DNA of 64,000 nt from Rhizorhapis sp. SPR117 (GCF_021742065.1 NZ_JAKKIE010000008.1:32719-96718); one strand, 5' to 3'. Positions 18,994 to 29,368 are shown, numbered from the stretch's first letter. Made by a program: numbers and translations. The notes: a model not told the origin generated them from the letters alone.

Positions 18994-19683
18994 ATGAGCG
19001 GCGAAGTGAAATTGCATGAAAGCTGGCGCGGACCGCTCGCGGGCGAGTTTGCCAGTCCTTATATGCAGGGGCTCAAAGCCTTCCTGCTGGACGAAAAGGC
19101 ACGCGGCAAGCGGATTTTTCCTAAAGGAAGCGAGTATTTCCGCGCGCTGGATCTAACGCCGCTGGAATCCGTACGCGTGGTGATATTGGGACAGGACCCC
19201 TATCATGGCGAGGGGCAGGCGCACGGATTGTGCTTTTCGGTGCAGCCGGGGGTGCGAACGCCGCCCTCCCTGGTCAATATTTTCAAGGAATTGCATAGCG
19301 ACCTCGGTATCGCCCGGCCGGGACACGGATTTCTTGAAGCTTGGGCACGGCAAGGCGTGCTGCTTTTAAACAGTGTGTTGACGGTGGAAATGGGACGGGC
19401 CGCTTCGCATCAGAGCAAGGGGTGGGAACGCTTCACCGACGCCGTAATTGCACAGGTGAACAAACGTTATGAACCGGTCGTGTTCATGCTGTGGGGCAGC
19501 TACGCGCAAAAAAAGGCTGCATTCGTGGACAGCGCCCGCCATCTGGTACTCAAGGCGGCACATCCGTCGCCACTGTCGGCGCATAATGGCTTTTTGGGCT
19601 GCCGGCATTTTTCAAAAGCAAACGCATTTCTGGAAAGTCACGGCCTGCCGCCGATCGATTGGGCGCTGCCAGAGCAGGCGTAA
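18994..19683 (+). CDS. ung: Uracil-DNA glycosylase, family 1
   Basis: The 229-aa enzyme removes uracil from DNA in base-excision repair. It has the water-activating motif GQDPYHG (Asp68), the uracil-binding [10 protein letters not shown] segment, and the DNA-intercalating HPSPLSAH motif near residue 187. It is full length and isolated from the next gene by a possible terminator. Confidence 0.96.
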   Translation: MSGEVKLHESWRGPLAGEFASPYMQGLKAFLLDEKARGKRIFPKGSEYFRALDLTPLESVRVVILGQDPYHGEGQAHGLCFSVQPGVRTPPSLVNIFKELHSDLGIARPGHGFLEAWARQGVLLLNSVLTVEMGRAASHQSKGWERFTDAVIAQVNKRYEPVVFMLWGSYAQKKAAFVDSARHLVLKAAHPSPLSAHNGFLGCRHFSKANAFLESHGLPPIDWALPEQA

Positions 19684-19705
19684 CGCTGGTGCATGCGGGG
19701 CGCGG

Positions 19706-19730
19706 ACCGCCGGTACGCGGTTGATTTTTC
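19706..19730 (+). terminator. Possible rho-independent terminator after ung
   Basis: A short stem ACCGC/GCGGT with loop CGGTAC is followed by TGATTTTTCC. The stem is only 5 bp, so this is a weak prediction. Confidence 0.35.
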
Positions 19731-19794
19731 CTTTTGAATAATGCTTGGTTACGGAACCGAACACTCGCATGGGAATGAAGGGGATTATCGTTCA

Positions 19795-20148
19795 ATGACG
19801 GTCACCATGTACGGCATCAAGAATTGCGATACCATCAAGAAGGCGCGGGTGTGGCTGGAAAGCCATGGCATCGCCTATGATTTTCATGACTATAAGGCTG
19901 TCGGAATCGATGCAGCGCGGCTGGATGACTGGTTTGACAAGGTTGGTTGGGACGTGGTGCTGAATAAGGCGGGCACGACATTCAGGAAGCTGCCTGACGC
20001 TGACAAGCAAGGATTGGATGCGGACAAGGTAAAGACGTTAATGATCGCGCAGCCTTCAATGATAAAGCGCCCGGTGCTTGACCTTGGCGGAACCTTGCTT
20101 GTGGGGTTCAAGCCAGAGCTTTATGAGCAGGCGCTGGCTTCGGCCTGA
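19795..20148 (+). CDS. ArsC/Spx-family (YffB-like) reductase
   Basis: A 117-aa thioredoxin-fold protein. The start MTVTMYGIKNCDT is chosen because the family motif GIKNCDTIKKA follows directly, and an AAGGGG site lies upstream. A longer frame from 19,741 adds unrelated residues. The single N-terminal Cys and the KRPVLDL segment match the ArsC-like YffB group, whose substrate is unsettled. It lacks the usual arsenate-resistance neighbours, so a role in arsenic detoxification is unlikely. Confidence 0.85.
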   Translation: MTVTMYGIKNCDTIKKARVWLESHGIAYDFHDYKAVGIDAARLDDWFDKVGWDVVLNKAGTTFRKLPDADKQGLDADKVKTLMIAQPSMIKRPVLDLGGTLLVGFKPELYEQALASA

Positions 20149-20185
20149 TCGAATCGCTCCCAGAACAACAGGATTCCCACGCGCC

Positions 20186-20569
20186 ATGACACGTACTTTG
20201 ATTTCCTCCGGCTCGCCTTTTGAAAAGACCGTCGGCTACAGCCGGGCGGTGGTGCAGGGGGATTGGTGCTTTGTGGCGGGCACAACGGGTTATGATCCGG
20301 AAACCCGTGCAATGCCGGATGATGTGAAGGATCAGGCGAGGAATGCGCTGGCCGTGGTTGAAAAGGCGCTGGCAGAAGGCGGTTTTGCGCTTACCGATGT
20401 AGTGCGGGCGACCTATTATATTACCGACATGGCCTATTGGGACGAAATCGGGCCGGTGCTGGGCGCGAAGTTTGGGGAGGTTCGACCGGCGGCCAGCTGT
20501 CTCGTGGTTGGCCTTGTGAAGCCGGAAATGAAGTTTGAGGTTGAAGTGGCGGCTTTGCGGCAGTCTTGA
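20186..20569 (+). CDS. RidA family (YjgF/YER057c/UK114) protein
   Basis: The 127-aa protein starts at MTRTLISSGSPFEK. The fold family hydrolyses reactive enamine/imine intermediates as trimers. FVAGTTGYDP, DVVRATYYITDM and the VRPAASCLVVG segment with the conserved Arg are present. The Arg suggests genuine imine deaminase potential. It lies 9 bp before the next acyltransferase gene and is probably co-transcribed. Confidence 0.88.
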   Translation: MTRTLISSGSPFEKTVGYSRAVVQGDWCFVAGTTGYDPETRAMPDDVKDQARNALAVVEKALAEGGFALTDVVRATYYITDMAYWDEIGPVLGAKFGEVRPAASCLVVGLVKPEMKFEVEVAALRQS

Positions 20570-20578
20570 GCAAAAGAC

Positions 20579-21661
20579 ATGGTAATGCCCGCGCTTGATG
20601 TCCAGCTATCGGCGCTTGGGGACCAGAGCGTTCTGGCGGATAGATGGCAGGGGCTTGAAGCGCGATCACAGGGGAGCTTCTTTCTGGGCTGGACCTGGAT
20701 GGGGGCATGGCTTGCCACCACTGGCGCGCGTCCGGAATTGCTGAGTGTCCAAAGCGATCGGCGGGACATTGCACTGGCGCTGATCGGGCATGGGATGGCA
20801 CGCCGGCCACTGGGTCGGGTGCCCACGCTGTTCCTCAATCAGGCGGGTGATCGTCCAGCCGACCGGGCTTTTATCGAATATAATGGCGTATTGAAGTCCG
20901 ATGACGCTTCTGAAGGGACGGAAGCGGCCATCATGCGCCAATTGTTTAGGCGCAATGATTGGCGGGTGCTGCGGCTTGCCGGAATGCTATCCGATGCTCC
21001 GTTTGCGGCGGCGGGGCCGTTTCATCGCAGGATAGTGACCAGCCGATCCCCGGCCTATTTTGTCGATCTGGACGCGGTCCGTGTGGCGAAGGGCGATTAT
21101 CTGTCTTTGCTGAGCGCCAATAGCCGCGGGCAGATCCGCCGTTCGATGCGTGAATATGGCGGGGATGATCTGCATGTGACGCGTGCATCGACTGTGGTGG
21201 AGGCCAATGGCTGGCTGGCCGAAATGATGACGTTGAATGCGGGGCGACATGCCGATAATGCTTGGGATGAGCCGCTGTTCCAGGCCTTTGCGCATGCGCT
21301 GGTACTGCGCGGCATGGATAATGGCGAAGTTGAATTGCTGCGCGTGGCACAGGGCGGGCATATCCTCGGTTATCTGCTGAATTTTGTCTATCGCGGGCGG
21401 GCGATGAATTATCAGTCGGCGTTTGCGCCCGGCCTTTCATCAAAGGCAAAGCCGGGACTGATGTGCCATGTCGCCGCAGTAGCCCGCTATGCCGATATGG
21501 AGTGCAGTCTTTATTCTCTGTTGGCTGGCAATGATCAATATAAGCAAAGCTTGTCGACCGGGCATGAGATATTACAGTGGTGGAACATGGAGCGCTTTTC
21601 ACCGATGCTTGAGGTTGAGCATCTGCTCCGCCGGATATTCAGACGCCCAGTTTGCGCATGA
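20579..21661 (+). CDS. CelD/BcsL-like GNAT-family acetyltransferase (copy 1)
   Basis: The 360-aa protein has a GNAT/FemAB-like double fold (Acetyltransf_6 type). The recognisable C-terminal core is ELLRVAQGGHILGYLLNFVYRGRAMNYQSAF. Such proteins are often linked to exopolysaccharide or cell-surface modification. Its 3' end overlaps the convergent cupin gene by 23 bp. A second protein of the same type lies at 22,502-23,614, so the three form a compact cluster. Confidence 0.78.
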   Translation: MVMPALDVQLSALGDQSVLADRWQGLEARSQGSFFLGWTWMGAWLATTGARPELLSVQSDRRDIALALIGHGMARRPLGRVPTLFLNQAGDRPADRAFIEYNGVLKSDDASEGTEAAIMRQLFRRNDWRVLRLAGMLSDAPFAAAGPFHRRIVTSRSPAYFVDLDAVRVAKGDYLSLLSANSRGQIRRSMREYGGDDLHVTRASTVVEANGWLAEMMTLNAGRHADNAWDEPLFQAFAHALVLRGMDNGEVELLRVAQGGHILGYLLNFVYRGRAMNYQSAFAPGLSSKAKPGLMCHVAAVARYADMECSLYSLLAGNDQYKQSLSTGHEILQWWNMERFSPMLEVEHLLRRIFRRPVCA

Positions 21662-22499
21662 TGCGATAGAACAGGCGAGCCAGCGCTTGCCGTTCGGGAG
21701 CCTTGCCAATGGATACAAGGGGCAGGGACCATCGGCGAAGCGTTGCATTCAGGCTGTGCAGTTCGCCCTCGGCCACGCTGCGTTTCGAACGCCAGGTAAT
21801 GGAAAAGCTGATGGATACCGACGGGCCATTTTGTACGAAATGCGGTGCCTTGACTGGAACCAGCAGGGCGTCTCCGGGGGTAAGGTGCACCTTTGTTCCC
21901 TTGGCCAGAAATGCGTCGTTCCAGGCAAGATTGCGGTGGCTGCCGCCATGGAAGCTCTCGCTCTGGCGGGGTGGCACCAGCGCCTCGTCGCCGGGGGGAA
22001 AGACCGTCATGGTCTTTTCGCCTTCGATCTGCAGCAGGATGTTATGTTCCGGGTCCATGTGAAAGGGCGTGACGCTGTTCGGAGAGGAGAGGAAGATGAA
22101 GGCCTCCATATGCAGCATCGGCCCAGTTTGGGCCTCTACCAGCGGAGCGATTTCGGTCAGAGCGCTTTCCAGCAATGACCTGTAGCCATGGTCGCGTTCG
22201 ATATTTTTGAGCACCATCCAGGACCCGTTGTCGTCTATACTGCGGATCGTGTCGCTAACGGATAGTCCATTGGCTGGCGTGTCTTCAGGACGAATGCCAA
22301 TTGGCAGGTCGCCGCGATTATATTCGACGCGATCGTTGGGCAACCGTTCGGCCAACGCAGCCAGTGCTTCGCGTGTGAGCAGCGCATGACCCGAAAGATT
22401 GTGGCCAAGCCGGACGTGGGCATCGGGATATGCCTGTTCGAACAACGCTCGCGTCGTGTCAGGAAAGACCTGGGGAATTATATCAGCCTGTATTGTCAT
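21639..22499 (-). CDS. JmjC-like cupin (cupin_8) oxygenase-type protein
   Basis: The 286-aa protein has a jelly-roll with the iron-binding HxD motif in PFHMDPEHN and a distal His in KAPHFVQNG. This is the facial triad of 2-oxoglutarate-dependent JmjC-type hydroxylases. It starts 3 bp after the stop of the second CelD-like gene on the same strand, so the two are one operon. Likely a hydroxylase of an unknown protein or small molecule. Confidence 0.8.
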   Translation of the reverse strand: MTIQADIIPQVFPDTTRALFEQAYPDAHVRLGHNLSGHALLTREALAALAERLPNDRVEYNRGDLPIGIRPEDTPANGLSVSDTIRSIDDNGSWMVLKNIERDHGYRSLLESALTEIAPLVEAQTGPMLHMEAFIFLSSPNSVTPFHMDPEHNILLQIEGEKTMTVFPPGDEALVPPRQSESFHGGSHRNLAWNDAFLAKGTKVHLTPGDALLVPVKAPHFVQNGPSVSISFSITWRSKRSVAEGELHSLNATLRRWSLPLVSIGKAPERQALARLFYRIMRKLGV

Positions 22500-22501
22500 G
22501 G

Positions 22502-23614
22502 TTATTTCTTGCCATTGAGGGCACGCAGCCGCGCCGTGATGTTATCGACGATTTGCAGGGCATGCCATGCGATTGATCGCCGGATACCGCGCAGGGCGAC
22601 GCGATATTGAACGATGTGGCGACGTTCGGCCCACAGGCTGTCGATCATCGGATGACCGGGCGCGGCGCAACTGTCCATCCAGTCCGCGCCACCACTGTCC
22701 AGCACATGGCGCAGATTGTCGATTTCAATGAGCACGCCGGGCGAAAAGCGCGCCATTGTTTCATCGAAAGCGATCTTGAAGGAAAAGGCCCCTTCGCCCA
22801 TCAGGAAATTGACCAACATTGCGATAGGTTTGCCGTCAAAATCAAGGCGCAGGAAATCGACTGTTCCATCCGCAAAGGCTGAGGCAATGCAGTCCCGAAA
22901 AAAGGCGGCGTCCGCGGGGTTGCAGGCCATGGCGGTGCCCTCGACACCTTTCCATCCGGCCAGTTCAAGCGCCAGAAACGCATCACACCACGCGCTAATA
23001 TCGTCTACATGGGTCAGGGTGCTGCTCGTCATCGTGCCCAATTCCTTCAGACGCTTCTGGAGGCGACGGATTTCCTTGCGTTTTTTGCCGCGAATATGAG
23101 TTTCCCAATACTCGTCAGCGGAGAGCCGGCTTTTTAGAAAGGCGCGTGCATAACCGTGGATAGAGCGCAGGCCACGGCGTTGGCGAGCGCATACCTCCTG
23201 TAGTGCAGCGACGTTTGCGCCGTCTGAATCCAGGCCGGTCAGATGCAGAAAATGGGGTGCCCAGTCCGCCCCGTCCAGTGCGGACAAGAAATGCTCCCAG
23301 GCGTGAATTTCTTGTCCCTTACGGATGATCGGCGCGCCGAAGAAGCAATGGCGATGGGTCCAGTTAGTGACGTTGGCAATGGGGTAGCGGCCATGACGAG
23401 ACGCTATGGCGACAGGGAGCAGACCGATTAATGTGTCATCCCGCCACGCCTCGATCAGGCGGACGTCATCCTGATCCGCAAGATGCCGGAGCGCGGGCAG
23501 CAGCATGGCGGGCATGTAGAAGCAGTTGGCCTCCGCCGCATTCGCAACAAGCGCTTCCCAGGCTGGGCGCAATTTTGCTGCGCTATGCAATGCCGGATCG
23601 GGCGTCATATCCAT
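22502..23614 (-). CDS. CelD/BcsL-like GNAT-family acetyltransferase (copy 2)
   Basis: The 370-aa protein is of the same FemAB/GNAT class as the gene at 20,579, with a HIRGKKRKEIRRLQKRL basic segment and a core DFLRLDFDGKPIAMLVNFLMGEGAFSFKIAF. It precedes the JmjC-like gene by 2 bp. The pairing of two such acyltransferases with a JmjC-like cupin suggests a joint modification pathway. Substrate unknown. Confidence 0.78.
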   Translation of the reverse strand: MDMTPDPALHSAAKLRPAWEALVANAAEANCFYMPAMLLPALRHLADQDDVRLIEAWRDDTLIGLLPVAIASRHGRYPIANVTNWTHRHCFFGAPIIRKGQEIHAWEHFLSALDGADWAPHFLHLTGLDSDGANVAALQEVCARQRRGLRSIHGYARAFLKSRLSADEYWETHIRGKKRKEIRRLQKRLKELGTMTSSTLTHVDDISAWCDAFLALELAGWKGVEGTAMACNPADAAFFRDCIASAFADGTVDFLRLDFDGKPIAMLVNFLMGEGAFSFKIAFDETMARFSPGVLIEIDNLRHVLDSGGADWMDSCAAPGHPMIDSLWAERRHIVQYRVALRGIRRSIAWHALQIVDNITARLRALNGKK

Positions 23615-23760
23615 GGGCAGAGCGAATACAGGGCAAAGATTAGAGAAAGGCTAAAAAGCGATTCTTTACGTCACTCCATTACGCTGCCGTCGCGATGAGT
23701 TAACGGGTTTCTAACACTGGTCGTTATAGAGCGTCTGGAGAGGGATAAGGACAGAGTTGA

Positions 23761-25662
23761 ATGGCACGCTGGGTATCGGCGATACAGAAGATCAGGTGGC
23801 GCGAATTGCCTGATGTGCCGCGCATGGGCATGATGCTGCCTTTTGTCGGTCTTGTCTTCGTGGCAGTGGCGAGTTGTGCTTTCCTGCTGTCCTCGCTCGC
23901 CATGAAAGTTGATGAAAATGCGGCCAATTACATAAAGACCGTGATCAGCGAGGCGCTTCAACGCGAAGTTCATAGAATTGGCGACAATGCCTATACAACG
24001 GTGCGCCGGGATGACGCCGTGGACAATCTATATGGTGCCTTGAACCGGGACTGGGCGGCCACGAATCTGTCCTATCCCATGTACCGCTATGTCATTGATG
24101 AAAAAGGACGGGCCTTGTGGGCAATGACGCCCGATGGCACGGCCGCAATGCCTTTGCAGAAGGCGGCGCCGGTTGCCGCACAGGTGTTGATGAAAACATT
24201 GCCCCGGAATTTGGCTGCGGCGAGGCGAATGGAGACGGGCGTCAGCCTGCTCGCGTCCTATAACGGCGCGCCTGCCTTCGTCGGTGCAATGCCGATCATC
24301 CCATTGCAAGGTACAGGGCAGTTGCCCGGCAATAAGCTGCGCTACATTATATTTGTCCGGATGCTGGATAGGACTGTCTTGCAGAAATGGCAGGAAACAT
24401 TCCATTTTCAGGGCATCGAATGGCAGCAATTGGCATCGAACGAGCGGATTAAAGGGGTGTCGCTAACAGAGGCAGATAATGCCGGCGTCTATCTGGGCAG
24501 CATAACCTGGCCGCCCTACCCGTTTGGTCAAAAAGCAATCGTCGAGATGTTGCCTTTGTTGAGTTCTTGCGCGCTTGTTTTTGGTGGCCTCTCTCTATGG
24601 CTGATCACGCTGATATACCGTTCGCGCACTGATCTGGAGACCAATGGCAGGATTGCCAGGATTGCGGCGTCCGAGGCGACACGCCATGCCAAAAAAGCCG
24701 ATCAGGCCCGCGCCGAGGCTGAAGCCGCGCTGCTCGAAGCCGAAGAGGCGCGACACCGCGCGGACGAACTGGCGCAGCGCGAAATTGCCGAACAGGCGCG
24801 GCATCGCCAGCAACTCGGTGAGAACTCCCACAAAATGGCGACGGCCTTGCAGGACTCCATGTCTTCACTGGTCAAACAATTGCTTGAAACTGCCAATGAC
24901 CTTGAACTCAGCGCCGAAATGACGATCAACACCATCCATGAACAGCAAAGGCATGCCGATGTGGTCCGCGGCCGCTCCCATGACGCTGCTGCAGCGGTTC
25001 AGGCCGTGACCGACGGCATTGCAGAATTGACGGCGTCCATCAGTGAAATTCGCCGGGCCACCGAAACAGCACGTGAATCGGCGTTGGTGGCAAGCAATCA
25101 GTCGGCAACGGCACGAAGCGCGAACGACCATCTTCTTGCACAGGTCAGTTCCATCAATGATGCCGCCAGCGTGATTGCATCCATTGCCAAGCAGACGAAC
25201 CTGTTGGCGCTCAACGCCACGATAGAGGCCGCACGAGCGGGGGAGGCCGGATATGGTTTTGCTGTGGTGGCGACCGAAGTGAAGGCGCTGGCCAGCCAGA
25301 CCGCGCAAACGACCCGCAGCATTCATGATCGGGTGGATGGCATGGAAGCGGCGGCTCAGTCGACGGTCGACCTTGTTGGAACAGTGGACGAAATACTGGG
25401 TGCGCTGGTCCGGTCCATGGCGTCATCTTCGGCCACCGTCCAGCAGCAGCAGACCGTCGCTGAGGATATTCAGCGTAACTCACGAGGCGTTGCAGACAAT
25501 GCCCAAATTGCCGATCAAGCGATCGAAGCGATTTCCCGATCCCTCGACAATGTTGCCCAGACCGCCGCGTCCACGCGACATATCGGCGCCGCTGTGCGCA
25601 ACCGTGCGGAACATCTCGATGCCGAATTCGCGCGTTTGATAGCGCAATTGAAAGCCGCTTAA
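23761..25662 (+). CDS. CHASE4-type chemoreceptor-like protein (methyl-accepting domain)
   Basis: The 633-aa protein has a membrane helix at about residues 25-48, a periplasmic sensor resembling CHASE4 (about 50-255) and a second helix at about 263-283. An Ala/Glu/Arg-rich coiled coil follows at about 290-350, then a methyl-accepting signalling domain with the hairpin tip [36 protein letters not shown]. No HAMP domain is evident, and the coiled coil takes its place. No che genes are nearby. It may feed a remote chemotaxis or c-di-GMP pathway. Confidence 0.85.
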   Translation: MARWVSAIQKIRWRELPDVPRMGMMLPFVGLVFVAVASCAFLLSSLAMKVDENAANYIKTVISEALQREVHRIGDNAYTTVRRDDAVDNLYGALNRDWAATNLSYPMYRYVIDEKGRALWAMTPDGTAAMPLQKAAPVAAQVLMKTLPRNLAAARRMETGVSLLASYNGAPAFVGAMPIIPLQGTGQLPGNKLRYIIFVRMLDRTVLQKWQETFHFQGIEWQQLASNERIKGVSLTEADNAGVYLGSITWPPYPFGQKAIVEMLPLLSSCALVFGGLSLWLITLIYRSRTDLETNGRIARIAASEATRHAKKADQARAEAEAALLEAEEARHRADELAQREIAEQARHRQQLGENSHKMATALQDSMSSLVKQLLETANDLELSAEMTINTIHEQQRHADVVRGRSHDAAAAVQAVTDGIAELTASISEIRRATETARESALVASNQSATARSANDHLLAQVSSINDAASVIASIAKQTNLLALNATIEAARAGEAGYGFAVVATEVKALASQTAQTTRSIHDRVDGMEAAAQSTVDLVGTVDEILGALVRSMASSSATVQQQQTVAEDIQRNSRGVADNAQIADQAIEAISRSLDNVAQTAASTRHIGAAVRNRAEHLDAEFARLIAQLKAA

Positions 25663-25668
25663 GCCAGT

Positions 25669-26952
25669 TTAACCGTCGCTCACCCGTTCGATGTCGGCAC
25701 CTACGGCTTCCAGTTTTTCCTCCAGCCGCTCATATCCCCGGTCAAGGTGGTAGACACGGGCGACCTGCGTTTCTCCTTCGGCGGCAAGGCCGGCGAGAAC
25801 CAGGCTCATCGAGGCGCGCAGGTCTGTCGCCATCACTGGCGCGCCCACCAGCCTATGTACGCCCCGTACCACTGCGCTACGGCCATTCACCTGAATATCC
25901 GCCCCCATGCGCGCCAGTTCAGGAACATGCATGTAACGGTTTTCAAAAATGGTTTCGGTCAGGACGCTTGCCCCCTGCGCCAAGGTCAGCATGGCCATGA
26001 ACTGCGCCTGCATGTCGGTAGGAAAAGCGGGAAAGGGCGCGGTGGAAATCGACAGTGGTTTCAAGGGACCATCGGCACTTACCGTGATGCTGCCCGGCGT
26101 TTCGGTGATGATCACGCCCGCTTCCCGCAGGCCCGCCAATATCGCGTGCATGTCATCGGCATTGGCCCCGACGAGTTCCAGCGATCCGCCTGTGATTGCA
26201 GCAGCGCAGGCATAGCTGCCCGCCTCGATCCGGTCGGGCATGACGCGATAGGTTGCGCCGTGCAGTCTGTCCACGCCGTCAACCACAAGCTTGTCGCTGC
26301 CGATGCCGCTGATCTGCGCGCCCATAGCGACGAGCAGGTTGCACAGGTCGACAATCTCCGGCTCGCGCGCGGCATTTTCCATGATGCACTGGCCCCTCGC
26401 CAGCACGGCGGCCATCAGCGCGTTTTCCGTTGCACCGACTGATACCACAGGAAAGTTGATCGTACCGCCGGGCAGACCGCCAGTAGGGGCGCTGGCTTTC
26501 ACATAGCCCGCCGTGATTTCTATGATCGCACCAAAGGCTTCGAGGGCTTTCAAATGCAGGTCGATTGGCCGATTGCCGATGGCGCAACCGCCCGGCAGCG
26601 AAACCGTGGCCTCGCCAGCACGCGCGAGCAGCGGCCCCAGCACCAGGATCGACGCGCGCATCTTGCGCACGATGTCATAGGGCGCGATGGTGGATGTGAT
26701 CTTGCTGGCGCGAAGGGTCATGACGCGGCCAAAATCCTCCGGTCTGCTACCCTCGATCATCGTTGATACACCCAACTGGTTCAGCAGGTGGCCAAAGCTG
26801 TCGACATCGGCAAGACGCGGCAGGTTGCGCAACGTCAATGGTTCGTCGGTCAGCAGCGCGCAGGGCAGAAGCGTCAGTGCAGCATTTTTTGCGCCGGAAA
26901 TAGGGATGCGGCCTTCCAATCTTTTGCCGCCGCGGATAAGAATTCGGTCCAT
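25669..26952 (-). CDS. murA: UDP-N-acetylglucosamine 1-carboxyvinyltransferase
   Basis: The 427-aa enzyme catalyses the first committed step of peptidoglycan synthesis. It keeps the substrate residues K22-N23 (SGAKNAAL) and the catalytic Cys123 in [11 protein letters not shown], the cysteine that fosfomycin alkylates. It is convergent with the chemoreceptor gene, with 6 bp between stops. Confidence 0.96.
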   Translation of the reverse strand: MDRILIRGGKRLEGRIPISGAKNAALTLLPCALLTDEPLTLRNLPRLADVDSFGHLLNQLGVSTMIEGSRPEDFGRVMTLRASKITSTIAPYDIVRKMRASILVLGPLLARAGEATVSLPGGCAIGNRPIDLHLKALEAFGAIIEITAGYVKASAPTGGLPGGTINFPVVSVGATENALMAAVLARGQCIMENAAREPEIVDLCNLLVAMGAQISGIGSDKLVVDGVDRLHGATYRVMPDRIEAGSYACAAAITGGSLELVGANADDMHAILAGLREAGVIITETPGSITVSADGPLKPLSISTAPFPAFPTDMQAQFMAMLTLAQGASVLTETIFENRYMHVPELARMGADIQVNGRSAVVRGVHRLVGAPVMATDLRASMSLVLAGLAAEGETQVARVYHLDRGYERLEEKLEAVGADIERVSDG

Positions 26953-27009
26953 TGCGCCGCTTCTAAAGGCAAATTCGCCCTACGCAAGCTAAAGGCGCGG
27001 CGATGCGGA

Positions 27010-27576
27010 TCAGGCCAGCAGTTCGACGTCCCAATAGAGCCAGTCATGCCAGGTATCGTGCAGATAATTGGGCGGGAAAGCGCGGCCGCGTTCTTGTAAT
27101 TGCCAGTTGGTTGGGCGGGTTGGCGTGACATTCAGGCGCATATGCGCCTCCTTTGGCGTCCGTCCGCCTTTTTTCAGATTACAGGGGGAGCAGGCGGTTG
27201 CAACATTTTCCCATGTAGTCCGTCCACCCTGCCGCCGGGGAACGACATGATCAAAGGTGAGGTCGCTCGTCACACCGCAATATTGGCAGGAAAATCTGTC
27301 GCGCAGAAACAGGTTGAACCGGGTAAAGGCAGGGTATTCGGACGGTCGGACATATTGTTTGAGTGCGATGACCGACGGAATTTTCATGGCCCAACTGGGA
27401 CTGTGCACTTCCCGTTCGTAGCTGGAAACGATGTCCACGCGATCCAAAAAAACCGCCTTGATGGCGGTTTGCCAAGGCCATACGCTCAGCGGATAATAAC
27501 TCAAAGGTGTGTAATCGGCATTCAGTACGAGCGCCGGGCAGTTATCCGGATGTCTTATAAGGTCGGGATGGTACAT
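27010..27576 (-). CDS. HNH endonuclease family protein
   Basis: The 188-aa protein starts at MYHPDLIRHPDNC, with a GGGGGAG site upstream. A further 27-codon upstream extension looks non-coding. The HNH core is FSCQYCG, LTFDHVVPRRQGG and NVATACSPCNLKKGGRTP, with two CxxC zinc knuckles. This chromosomal HNH type is widespread and conserved in alphaproteobacteria and is not obviously a mobile element. Its role is not established. Confidence 0.88.
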   Translation of the reverse strand: MYHPDLIRHPDNCPALVLNADYTPLSYYPLSVWPWQTAIKAVFLDRVDIVSSYEREVHSPSWAMKIPSVIALKQYVRPSEYPAFTRFNLFLRDRFSCQYCGVTSDLTFDHVVPRRQGGRTTWENVATACSPCNLKKGGRTPKEAHMRLNVTPTRPTNWQLQERGRAFPPNYLHDTWHDWLYWDVELLA

Positions 27577-27672
27577 AAACGCGTGCGTCTCCCCCTTGCC
27601 TGCCCTGCTAATCCATGAAATGCATGACATGCGTATGACAGCATTAACTACCCGCATTCGTCAAGAGTCTGT

Positions 27673-28551
27673 ATGAACGTCGTCTCCGGGGCACCGCATA
27701 TAGTGACGCGTTTTGCGCCCAGTCCGACTGGAAAATTGCATATTGGCCACGCATGGTCGGCGCTGATGGCGCATGATCTGGCGCGCGAAAATGGCGGGCA
27801 ATTCCGCCTGCGTATCGAAGATATTGACGGCACGCGCAGCCGGACGGCCCATGCCGATGCTATTTTGGAGGATTTGCGTTGGATCGGCCTTGATTGGGAC
27901 GGAGAAGTGTTTTTTCAGTCTCAACGGTTGCCAATTTACAACGCTGGATTGGACAGGTTGAAGGCAGCCGGATTGGTTTACCCCTGTTTCTGCACGCGTG
28001 CGGACATCGCCGCCAGCCTGTCAGCACCCCATGGACCCGAAGGATCGCTCTATCCGGGAACCTGCCGTCAATTAGCTGAGGCGGAACGGTCGGCCCGATT
28101 GGAAAAGGAGGCTCATGCATGGCGGATCGACATGGCAAAAGCCGTAACCCTTGCCGGGGCGCTGACATGGAATGATATGGATGCCGGCACCATCACCGCC
28201 GATCCGCTGGCCGCAGGCGACGTTATCCTGGCGCGCAAGGATGCGCCGACCAGCTATCATCTGGCAGCGACGCTGGACGACGCGGATATGGGGATCACGC
28301 ATGTCGTGCGAGGGCAGGACTTGTTTGCCGCTACCCATGTGCATCGGTTGTTGCAGGCATTGCTTGACCTGCCGACCCCGTTTTACCGACATCATCGTTT
28401 GTTGCTGGGACCAGATGGGAAACGGCTGGCCAAACGCCATGGGGGACTGACACTGGCGGACCTGCGTGCTGGCGGCGTCGATCCGGGGCAATTGGTCGCG
28501 GATTTGCGGCGGGGTGTCTTTCCCGTTGGCATTTGTGTGGGCAATGCCTAA
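27673..28551 (+). CDS. gluQ: Glutamyl-Q tRNA(Asp) synthetase
   Basis: The 292-aa protein is a GluRS paralogue without the anticodon-binding domain. It attaches glutamate to queuosine in tRNA-Asp. HIGH is seen at residues 21-24 (KLHIGHAWSA), the zinc site includes CFCTR and YPGTCR, and the KMSKS-like loop is KRLAKRHGG. Length fits GluQ rather than full GltX. It is divergent from the HNH gene. Confidence 0.92.
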   Translation: MNVVSGAPHIVTRFAPSPTGKLHIGHAWSALMAHDLARENGGQFRLRIEDIDGTRSRTAHADAILEDLRWIGLDWDGEVFFQSQRLPIYNAGLDRLKAAGLVYPCFCTRADIAASLSAPHGPEGSLYPGTCRQLAEAERSARLEKEAHAWRIDMAKAVTLAGALTWNDMDAGTITADPLAAGDVILARKDAPTSYHLAATLDDADMGITHVVRGQDLFAATHVHRLLQALLDLPTPFYRHHRLLLGPDGKRLAKRHGGLTLADLRAGGVDPGQLVADLRRGVFPVGICVGNA

Positions 28552-28560
28552 ATAGTGGTC

Positions 28561-28794
28561 ATGACCACTTTTCTCATCATCCTGATTATCCTGGCCGCCA
28601 TTGCGACGGTAGTGGCGCTGGTGCGTGGCATCATCACGTTCCTGAGAACGACAGAACGGGATCTGAAAAGCGGTACGGGACCAAGTGCCTCCAGCCTGAA
28701 ACAGAACAGGATGATGATGGCCCGCATCGGTTTTCAGGCAGTTGCGGTCCTGCTTGTCGCCTTCCTGCTGCTGATGACGGGTGGCGGTCGATAG
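28561..28794 (+). CDS. Twin transmembrane (HIG1-like) protein
   Basis: The 77-aa protein has two hydrophobic helices at about residues 3-27 and 54-73, joined by a basic loop. Similar small proteins commonly precede the cobalamin adenosyltransferase gene in alphaproteobacteria. A GTG two codons upstream is an alternative start. Its 3' end overlaps the next gene by 14 bp. Confidence 0.7.
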   Translation: MTTFLIILIILAAIATVVALVRGIITFLRTTERDLKSGTGPSASSLKQNRMMMARIGFQAVAVLLVAFLLLMTGGGR

Positions 28795-29368
28795 TTCCTT
28801 GGTAAAGCTCAACAAAATCTACACCCGCACTGGCGACCATGGCACCACCGGTCTGGTTGGCGGGTCACGCGTTGCCAAATCCGATCCGCGCATGGCTGCG
28901 ATCGGCGATGTCGATGAAGCCAATAGCGCCATTGGCATGGCCATAGCGGCGCTTGGCGAAGGGCAGTTTGCGGTCATGCTTCGCCGCATCCAGAATGACC
29001 TGTTCGATCTTGGCGCCGACCTTGCCACGCCGGGGGAGGATTTCACGCCAAGCGAAATGACATTGCGCATCGTTGTGGATCAGGTCGCGCGGCTGGAAAA
29101 GGAAATCGACCAGATGAATGCGCCGCTGAAGCCATTGCGCAGCTTCATCCTGCCCGGTGGAAGCCAGGCCGCGGCCGCCATCCACCTTGCCCGCGCGATC
29201 GTTCGCCGGGCCGAACGTACTGCTGTCGGCGCGGGGGATGGAATATCGCTCAATCCCCAGGCACTGACCTATCTGAACCGCCTTTCCGACCATCTGTTCG
29301 TCATGGCACGCGCTGTCAACGCGGGGGGCGCGGGCGATATATTATGGGTTCCGGGCGCTTCACGCTGA
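28781..29368 (+). CDS. ATP:cob(I)alamin adenosyltransferase, PduO type
   Basis: The 195-aa enzyme makes adenosylcobalamin from cob(I)alamin. The signature KIYTRTGDHGTTGLVGG near the N-terminus forms the ATP site, and the RRAERT motif near residue 145 matches the family. It starts with GTG (28,781) overlapping the twin-TM gene. It is trimeric in characterised relatives. Confidence 0.92.
   Translation: MAVDSSLVKLNKIYTRTGDHGTTGLVGGSRVAKSDPRMAAIGDVDEANSAIGMAIAALGEGQFAVMLRRIQNDLFDLGADLATPGEDFTPSEMTLRIVVDQVARLEKEIDQMNAPLKPLRSFILPGGSQAAAAIHLARAIVRRAERTAVGAGDGISLNPQALTYLNRLSDHLFVMARAVNAGGAGDILWVPGASR

Noticed and set aside
19741..20148. Arsenate reductase for arsenic resistance
   Set aside because: The protein is of the short YffB-like type, and no arsenic resistance genes are nearby.
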